From the NCBI GenBank assembly GCA_018647945.1, contig JABGSE010000035.1, forward strand, positions 1 to 32,524: a stretch of DNA of 32,524 bases, in the 5' to 3' direction. This DNA is from Flavobacteriales bacterium. Its GTDB lineage: Bacteria > Bacteroidota > Bacteroidia > Flavobacteriales > BACL11. Positions 27,201 through 32,524 of the stretch are shown here, piece after piece. The notes below the pieces were generated by a model. It saw only the letters and a program-made list of their open reading frames with translations. It ran no database searches and was not told where the DNA came from. Made by a program: the position numbers and the translations under genes. How positions within the stretch are numbered: position 1 is the first letter of the stretch; each line of letters begins with the position of its first letter.

Positions 27201-29655
27201 TACTGGAACAGCAAATCCACAATCAATTTGTTTTAACGATTATGGAGTAGGAAACTTATACAACCTAAACAATTTACTTTCTGGTGCTTTCGACCCTGGA
27301 ACTTGGTATGATGGAGCAACACCAATTCCAACAAACATAAACCCTGCAACTTATGGGATTGGTACAACTACTTTTACTTATCAAGTAAATGGAATCCCTC
27401 CATGTGCTAACCAAAGTATAAATGTTGATTTAACAATAAATCCGGAGCCAATTGTAAATACTTTTACATCTTCTGCTCCCTCTACAACACAAGGATATAC
27501 AATTGATATAATAGTTGATATGTTAGTTGGATCCGCTCCTTACACAATTGGTATAGATGATGATGATTCTCCTATTAATTCCTCTTCAATATTTATAGCA
27601 TCAGGAACTTCAGGACAAGTTACAGTTTCCCCTAATGTAATTCCTCTAACAACTTATAGTATAGTAAATATTACTGATGGAAATGGTTGTACAACTACAT
27701 ATAATGGTACAGTCCCAGTTGGAGTAATACCCTATCCAATAGTTAATCCATTTTCTACTGTTACTCCAGAAATTTGCGAAGGAGATGTTGCAACTATCGA
27801 ATTTGATTTAACACAAGGTGTTGTACCAGTAACAATCGATTATGTATTGAACGGAACGACATATACTGAAATATTAAACTCCACAGGAATTACTTCAATA
27901 GTTGTTCCAAATGCTAATTTAACATTAGGAATAAATACTTTCAGTATTAGCAGTATTGTGGATGTAAATGGAGAAGCTTCTCCAAATATTCCTAACGATA
28001 TTCAGGTTGTAGTAAACCCTGTTCCAAATGTAAGTTTCACTACTACAACTCCTATAATTTGCTTTGGAGATGATGCAATTTTAGAATTTGACTTTATGGC
28101 AGGAACCGCAGCATTTACTGTAAACTACAGAATAAACGGAACCCCAGTCGCACCGCCTTTATCATTCCCTTTTATGGGTACTCAAACTCAAATATTGAGT
28201 CCTGACCCTACGGTAGGATTAAACACATATTCTATTATTAATATTATTGATAGTAAAGGATGTATTGGAAATATTGCAAATACAGTAGATATTTTGGTTC
28301 AGGAATTACCAAATATTAATGTAACAATAAGTGGAACAAACCCAATTTGCTTTGGAGAAATATCAGATCTTTCATTCCCAATACTTGGAGGATTAGCTCC
28401 TTTTAATTTAAGTTTATTGGAAGGTGCAACATCAAATACTTTGAATATAGATGCTAGTGGACTAATTGGTGGACAGCCATATCAGGTTTCCCCTCCAAAT
28501 ACTACAACCTACACTCTTACATCCGTAACGGATGCAAATGGATGTACTGCTACTCTAACCGATAATAAAACTTTGGTTGTAAATCAGTTGCCAGTTGCCA
28601 ATATATCTGGAACTACAGAAATTTGTTTTGAAGAAATAACACAATTGGATTTCAACTTTACATCAGGTCAATCTCCTTGGAGTTTAACTTACGATATTAA
28701 TGGAACTCCTTCAGGGCCTTTAACATTAAGTAATGCTACTGATTTATTAACCGTTAGTCCTGCTACAACTTCTGTTTATACATTTAGTTCTATTTCGGAT
28801 GCCAACAATTGCAGCAGTACAATTACAGATGCTATAACAATTACGGTAAATCAGTTACCAGAAGTTACTGTTTCTGGAGGTGGAGAGGTTTGTGATGATG
28901 GATCTACAGTTGATGTTATTTTCAATACTACAAACGGAACTCCAACTTTCAACTTAAATTATGCAGTAGGAATTTCTAACAGATTAGCTTCAAATATTGG
29001 ATATCAATATGTACTCACAACAAATGAATCGGGAACTTATTCGGTAACATCTGTTGTTGATAGTAAAGGATGTGTTGGAAAAAGTATTAGCGGAACTGCA
29101 GATGTAATTGTAAATCCTATGCCTGTTGTTAAGTTCTCTGTTTATCCTCAACCTGCGGATGTTACAAATCCTGTAATTACTTTTGTAGATCAATCCACAG
29201 GACACAGTTTTGGAACATGGGATTTTGATGATAACACCATAGTTTCTACTAATTTCGGAAGTTTAACTCACCGATTTTCTGATCAGGATAGTGGAACTTA
29301 TTTTGTAGAACTTTATGTAGAAACTGATAAAGGTTGCAACAGCACTATAGTACAAGAAATTGTAATTGACAATGCTTTTATCCTTTATATTCCAGATGCA
29401 TTCTCACCAAATAGGGACCAAATAAATGATATTTTCACTCCTATTATTAGTGGAACTTCTGAATATCAATTGTATATTTATAGTAGAGAAGGACAAAAAA
29501 TATTTGAAACTCAAGATCCAGGTGAGGGATGGGACGGAAAAGTTGATAATGGAGATGAATACGCATTAGTAGGTAAATATGCATATGCTATTTATATAGT
29601 CGATATTCATGGGAAAAAGAGAAATTTCCAAGGAGATTTCTTTTTGATTAGATAA
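24247..29655 (+). CDS. Giant secreted adhesin-like protein with Ig-like repeats and T9SS type B sorting domain
   Basis: This 1802-residue protein has a signal peptide ending ITSNS with Q at +1. Residues about 50-236 form a beta-sandwich that recalls reelin/MAM-like subrepeats (ASTEFRWRQISP ... FWGLDNVNI). A domain with the GGDGW signature follows (near 330). Next come Ig-like units of a second kind, with a GTWTYTG-type strand and an AGNYIYTV strand. Six tandem Ig-like repeats of 86-96 residues then start at about 1068 and run to about 1623. A PKD domain lies near 1624-1705 (GTWDFDDNT...HRF). Residues 1713-1802 (LYIPDAFSPNRDQIND ... GDFFLIR) are a T9SS type B C-terminal domain. The protein should be exported to the surface or medium. 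Adhesion is inferred from architecture only. The next gene starts after a 1-nt gap. Confidence 0.88.
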   Translation: MTKFYIKSLTALIIVFASITSNSQCVVCVDAPALITCGETATLTGDGFLTSSYGDDFNSGIGALWNSVSTGGTTTSTCTGASSVSTINCAGAGSVPAGDFLWFPGGSTVPRQATTIPIPVPAGGDIIFEFKMEGQGGSCDGPDLIGEGTMLQYRVAAGIWQDMPATMWPFNLNPMPYTNKAYFCPTNPQLQSFTNWNQYSIPIPAAAFSASTEFRWRQISPTSQNWDFWGLDNVNISTTSPGGATYTWNPGGAGQTLNVSPTSLTNYTFTYANNGISCSTTVVVDVAPPIVNPVIVPNPLNPCPNAIDLNADVSFNSCNYNIYLYDNGGDGWTTVPQTSTSIDNRIEVYVDGILVNTVTMNNGYGPFVYSFPVTSGGTFETVFLTGGPNPSECAYFVTDNQGQLITDAGGNIISAMGLITSPTVPVGLWPVPAGTLPSGGFVIVPADFGPVSTVCPTTNPYTYSWSISPGGSTAGISTPNSQSTVVTTASTQNYQVVATDVNNPGCIATGLVNVIGSGGSWDFDPIAPNPACEGDCIDLNFTSTVGSGNYNIVVEMIDATGSNSYTFTINSAGNNIATPGLPIELCPTISSAIPNVSFNILSLVDASDPNNCEIPITNASQVVTFATQPNAGTALINPTTYCESDAIVDLSTLISANPDLGGTWTYTGAGPAPANMPFVGLNYNFDPSSSPAGNYIYTVSNSPCLDDNVTLIINLETPPYAGQLPIPPTDMCMGTNLDLNASFLNLPVPFTPVWTDITSGTPGTNITNSFNPTAAGTYTFRNTISSTTNCPSDDEDITVIVHDLPTISVSSINQICLGMSIDLIFVVTGTANYIVTISDGVTPPFNVTLDGNGNDNGTGNPVSVTPGNIGLITYTIQSISDVYCSISVSNQSTTINVLSPPNSGTIITPLNVCSNDLAIFDLANQLNGQDLTGYWIDAGGFPQPPNSSFNFNSSMASGIYTYTVTSAVCPDATTNLPVTVITAPNTGTANPQSICFNDYGVGNLYNLNNLLSGAFDPGTWYDGATPIPTNINPATYGIGTTTFTYQVNGIPPCANQSINVDLTINPEPIVNTFTSSAPSTTQGYTIDIIVDMLVGSAPYTIGIDDDDSPINSSSIFIASGTSGQVTVSPNVIPLTTYSIVNITDGNGCTTTYNGTVPVGVIPYPIVNPFSTVTPEICEGDVATIEFDLTQGVVPVTIDYVLNGTTYTEILNSTGITSIVVPNANLTLGINTFSISSIVDVNGEASPNIPNDIQVVVNPVPNVSFTTTTPIICFGDDAILEFDFMAGTAAFTVNYRINGTPVAPPLSFPFMGTQTQILSPDPTVGLNTYSIINIIDSKGCIGNIANTVDILVQELPNINVTISGTNPICFGEISDLSFPILGGLAPFNLSLLEGATSNTLNIDASGLIGGQPYQVSPPNTTTYTLTSVTDANGCTATLTDNKTLVVNQLPVANISGTTEICFEEITQLDFNFTSGQSPWSLTYDINGTPSGPLTLSNATDLLTVSPATTSVYTFSSISDANNCSSTITDAITITVNQLPEVTVSGGGEVCDDGSTVDVIFNTTNGTPTFNLNYAVGISNRLASNIGYQYVLTTNESGTYSVTSVVDSKGCVGKSISGTADVIVNPMPVVKFSVYPQPADVTNPVITFVDQSTGHSFGTWDFDDNTIVSTNFGSLTHRFSDQDSGTYFVELYVETDKGCNSTIVQEIVIDNAFILYIPDAFSPNRDQINDIFTPIISGTSEYQLYIYSREGQKIFETQDPGEGWDGKVDNGDEYALVGKYAYAIYIVDIHGKKRNFQGDFFLIR
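27448..29121 (+). repeat. Six tandem Ig-like protein repeats, period 86-96 residues
   Basis: Each repeat begins right after a V-x-P or V-[NQ]-x-[LM]-P end and holds an IC-[FED]-G/E-D/E strand (PEICEGD, PIICFGDD, PICFGE, EICFEE, EVCDDG) and a closing S[IV][SV]D strand. Proline starts are at residues 1068, 1164, 1260, 1355, 1449 and 1538, ending at about 1624. The first repeat is the most diverged and lacks the IC strand. DNA identity between repeats is low, so expansion is old. Confidence 0.75.
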
Positions 29656-29656
29656 T

Positions 29657-32524
29657 ATGAAAAAACTACTCATAATATGTGTTTTATCTATACTATTCAA
29701 TTATGATGCTTTTTCAACTCATGCAGCAGGGATGGATATTTCTTATCAATGTATAACACAAGGCACTAATTCAGATACTTATAAGATAACACTTAAATTT
29801 TACAGAGATTGTGACGGAGTATCAGCTCCTTCTACTCATACTCTAAATTATTCTTCTTCCTGTGGATCAGGATCAATTAACCTAAACATGGTTGGTGGAG
29901 CTGTTGATATAAACCCCCTTTGCGCTTCATATTGTAATGGAGGTAACGCCTTTGGGATTGAAGAATATACTTATGAGGGTACCATTACTTTAGCACATTG
30001 TTCTAATTGGGTTTTAAGAGTTTGTGAATGTTGTCGAAATAATGCAATTAATACAATTAACAATCCTGGTGGTGCTGAGTTATGTGTTGAAGCAACATTG
30101 AACAATACGGTATATTGTAATAACTCCCCTACTTTTTCTGAATATCCAACACCTTTTGTGTGTACTGGTAATTATTTTTGTTATAATAATGGAGCAATTG
30201 AAATAGATGGAGACTCTTTAGTTTATTCATTAGTTACACCGCTTGATAATCCTGGAACAGTTACATATATAGGAGGTTATTCCGTAACAAACCCAGTAGG
30301 TGGGGGTTCTACATTTGACCCCATTACGGGCAATTTATGTGTAACTCCTCCAGGAATTGTTTCTGGTGTTTTAGCAATTAAAGTAAGTGAATATAGAAAT
30401 GGAATCTTAATTGGTAGTATAATAAGAGATATTCAAATAAATGCATTTGCTTGCACTTCAGTTAACCCTCCACAACTTTCAGGAATTGACACAACAACAG
30501 TAGTTGATATGACTAACATCAATACTTATACTGTTGAGGTAAATTGCCCTAATGGCTCCCAAAATATTAATTTTGATATTAATACTATTAATAATAATCC
30601 ACCACCACCACCTCCTCCTCCAGGGGCTAATATTACTGTTACAGTAAATACACAATCTTGGGGTGGTGAAATTTCTTGGGATATTACCTCTGGTGGAACA
30701 GTAGTGGCTTCTGGTGGTGGATATTCTAATTATAGCACTTATACAACTATAGTTTGTGTGCCAATTGGTCCTTTAATATTTAATATGTATGATTCATATG
30801 GAGATGGTTGGAATGGGGGTGCCTATTCTATTACTGGAAATGCAACTCTATATGGTATAACTTCAGGAGGATTAACTGGTTGGACAAGCTTTGGTTCTAA
30901 TTCCTTTGGTATTACTGGAGGAACTCCTTGTACACCAACTAGTGGAGCGGGCTCTTTGGTTACAATGAATTGGAATAACGGTATACCAGGAGCTAACTTT
31001 ACTATTGCTAACAATAATACTATGAATCCCATAGGTACTTTTAATTGGAATCCTACATTGGCCGATACAGCAAATAGTCCTTACTTTTTTACTGTAAATG
31101 TCACAAATGATGCTTGTCCTACTCCAGGTAGTTTTTCTTTTCAGTATCAAGTAATTGTTACAGGAACAGATATGGTTGCTACTCCAACTATTACAAATGT
31201 AAGTTGTAATGGAGGAAATGATGGTACGATATCCATGAGCACTACAGGAACTTCACCACCTTTTACTTATCTTTGGCCAAATGGAGGAACTACTGCAAAT
31301 GCCTCTTATTTAACTGCAGGAACATATAATTTACAACTCACTGATGGTGGAGGATGTACTATGACTGAAACCTATACTGTTATAGATCCTTCACAAATAA
31401 CATCTACTTCTACTTTTTATGATGCAAGTTGTTTAAATATTAATGATGGATCAGCTACTGTTTTCCCCTCTAACGGAACTCCAGGATATACTTATCTTTG
31501 GGATGACACTAATACTCAAACTACACAAACCGCTAATTCTTTAGCAGGCGGCACTTATATTTGTACAATCACAGATAGTAATTCTTGTAGTTTCACGGAT
31601 ACGGTTAATGTTGGATTTGCTCCAGCATACAGTACAACTATTTCTTCAACAAATGCTCTCTGTAATGGGAATACTGGCACTGCAATCGTTTCAGTTCAAG
31701 CACCATCAGCAGGAGTATCAAACTTAACTTATTGCACGTCTACACCAGGATCAAATACTGCGTCTACAATTGACAATGTTCAATTAATAGGAGACACCTT
31801 CAATATAACTAATAATACGACAGGAATATGTGACCAATATGAGGATTATACTAATCAATATGCTGATATTACTCAAGGACAATCTTATACTATTGATATT
31901 ACTTTAGGAGATTGTTCAAATAATTACTCCTCAGGTGGTAAGGTGTATATCGATTGGAATATTGATGGAGATTTTAACGATCCAGGAGAAGAAATAGGAA
32001 CAATACCTGTTGGACCTCCCTCAACAACAACAACAACAATATCTTTTACAGTTCCCTTTAGTGTTTTTGGTGCAACAAGAATGAGAATTGTTTCTCAATT
32101 TCTTAATAATACTCCTGTAAACAATGTAGGACCTTGTGATGTTGGAATAATGGCAAACCCAATTTATGTTCAACCTTGGTTCGGAGCTACAGAAGATTAT
32201 TCAATTGTTGTGAATGGAGGTTCAGTTAATGCCACTTACCTGTGGTCAAATGGATTAACAACAGATAGTATTAGTGGGCTTCTTCCTGGAGGATATAGTG
32301 TTTTAGTTACAGCTCCTAATGGATGTACGCTAACAGAATATATTACCATTACTGAACCAACAGCAATTTCTACAACTACTTCACAAAATAATATAAGTTG
32401 TTTTGGAGGGAGCAATGGAGATGTAACAATAGATATAAGTGGTGGAATACCTGATTATACAGTAAATGCTGCAGGTTATTCTCAAACTTTAGTTGGAGGA
32501 ATATCATCCTTTACTACTCCTTCC
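29657..32524 (+). CDS. Giant secreted SprB/GEVED repeat protein, partial at right edge
   Basis: The frame is open from the ATG at 29657 to the window end (956 codons, no stop). A signal peptide is followed by a conserved Bacteroidetes N-terminal domain (THAAGMDISYQC ... YKITLKFYRDCDG) rich in Cys. Eight prolines (315-322) mark a linker into a domain with YDSYGDGWNGG. Two SprB repeats follow (VSCNGGNDGTISM ... PFTYLWPNGG; ASCLNINDGSATV ... GYTYLWDD). A third SprB repeat starts at ALCNGNTG, is interrupted by a GEVED domain (about 705-852; VYIDWNIDGDFNDPGEE, TEDYSIVV) and resumes at TYLWSNGLTTDSISGL. A further repeat begins at the edge. It is likely T9SS cargo, but the sorting domain is outside the window. 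It follows the 1802-residue gene by 1 nt. Confidence 0.88.
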   Translation, partial: MKKLLIICVLSILFNYDAFSTHAAGMDISYQCITQGTNSDTYKITLKFYRDCDGVSAPSTHTLNYSSSCGSGSINLNMVGGAVDINPLCASYCNGGNAFGIEEYTYEGTITLAHCSNWVLRVCECCRNNAINTINNPGGAELCVEATLNNTVYCNNSPTFSEYPTPFVCTGNYFCYNNGAIEIDGDSLVYSLVTPLDNPGTVTYIGGYSVTNPVGGGSTFDPITGNLCVTPPGIVSGVLAIKVSEYRNGILIGSIIRDIQINAFACTSVNPPQLSGIDTTTVVDMTNINTYTVEVNCPNGSQNINFDINTINNNPPPPPPPPGANITVTVNTQSWGGEISWDITSGGTVVASGGGYSNYSTYTTIVCVPIGPLIFNMYDSYGDGWNGGAYSITGNATLYGITSGGLTGWTSFGSNSFGITGGTPCTPTSGAGSLVTMNWNNGIPGANFTIANNNTMNPIGTFNWNPTLADTANSPYFFTVNVTNDACPTPGSFSFQYQVIVTGTDMVATPTITNVSCNGGNDGTISMSTTGTSPPFTYLWPNGGTTANASYLTAGTYNLQLTDGGGCTMTETYTVIDPSQITSTSTFYDASCLNINDGSATVFPSNGTPGYTYLWDDTNTQTTQTANSLAGGTYICTITDSNSCSFTDTVNVGFAPAYSTTISSTNALCNGNTGTAIVSVQAPSAGVSNLTYCTSTPGSNTASTIDNVQLIGDTFNITNNTTGICDQYEDYTNQYADITQGQSYTIDITLGDCSNNYSSGGKVYIDWNIDGDFNDPGEEIGTIPVGPPSTTTTTISFTVPFSVFGATRMRIVSQFLNNTPVNNVGPCDVGIMANPIYVQPWFGATEDYSIVVNGGSVNATYLWSNGLTTDSISGLLPGGYSVLVTAPNGCTLTEYITITEPTAISTTTSQNNISCFGGSNGDVTIDISGGIPDYTVNAAGYSQTLVGGISSFTTPS
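30599..30622 (+). repeat. Octa-proline linker
   Basis: Eight consecutive proline codons (CCA/CCT mix) encode residues 315-322 of the partial secreted protein. The run separates its conserved N-terminal domain from the following GDGW-type domain and probably forms a stiff polyproline spacer. Confidence 0.85.

Noticed and set aside
30823-31150. Overlapping minus-strand frames near 31 kb
   Set aside because: They mirror the low-complexity Gly/Thr/Asn-rich coding of the large plus-strand secreted protein and lack support of their own.
1-32524. CRISPR arrays, tRNA/rRNA genes, insertion sequences, defence islands
   Set aside because: No short regularly spaced direct repeats, cloverleaf sequences, transposase motifs or terminal inverted repeats were found on reading both strands.

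Overview
This is a low-GC window from a member of the Bacteroidota, most likely the Flavobacteriales. The evidence is a complete bat operon (MoxR, DUF58, BatA to BatE), several proteins ending in gliding-motility/type IX secretion (T9SS) type B C-terminal domains, SprB-like and choice-of-anchor L domains, signal peptides that nearly all leave glutamine at +1, and -7 promoter boxes of the Bacteroidetes form TAnnTTTG. No rRNA, tRNA, CRISPR array, insertion sequence or phage gene was seen. No gap between genes exceeds about 110 bp.

Left half, minus strand, in order of transcription: truA (15812) and an MsbA-like ABC exporter directly abutting it; a choice-of-anchor L protein and a beta-propeller/PKD protein, both T9SS type B cargo, 3 nt apart; then addA-addB, a helicase/nuclease pair for double-strand break repair with an ATGA overlap; and a large secreted metzincin protease with SprB-like and Cys/Asp repeats that runs off the left edge.

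Right half, plus strand: a divergent promoter at about 15.9 kb drives eight tightly packed genes (15922-23700). These are moxR, a DUF58 protein, a DUF4381-like membrane protein, batA, batB, batC, batD and batE. Six of the seven junctions overlap or are spaced by 0-1 nt; the remaining one overlaps by 20 nt. The products form a plausible envelope complex: an AAA+ ATPase, three VWA proteins, a large periplasmic BatD and two TPR proteins.

A second plus-strand unit (23811 to the right edge) encodes a small secreted protein of unknown function, an 1802-residue adhesin-like T9SS cargo protein with a regular array of Ig-like repeats, and a third very large secreted protein open at the right edge. That last protein carries SprB repeats, one of which appears to be split by a GEVED domain.

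No clearly new defence or metabolic system was seen. The strongest candidates for follow-up are the 147/1802/956+ residue secretory operon, the metzincin with an altered zinc motif, the nested GEVED/SprB architecture, and two genes whose -7 box lies only 6 nt before the start codon.
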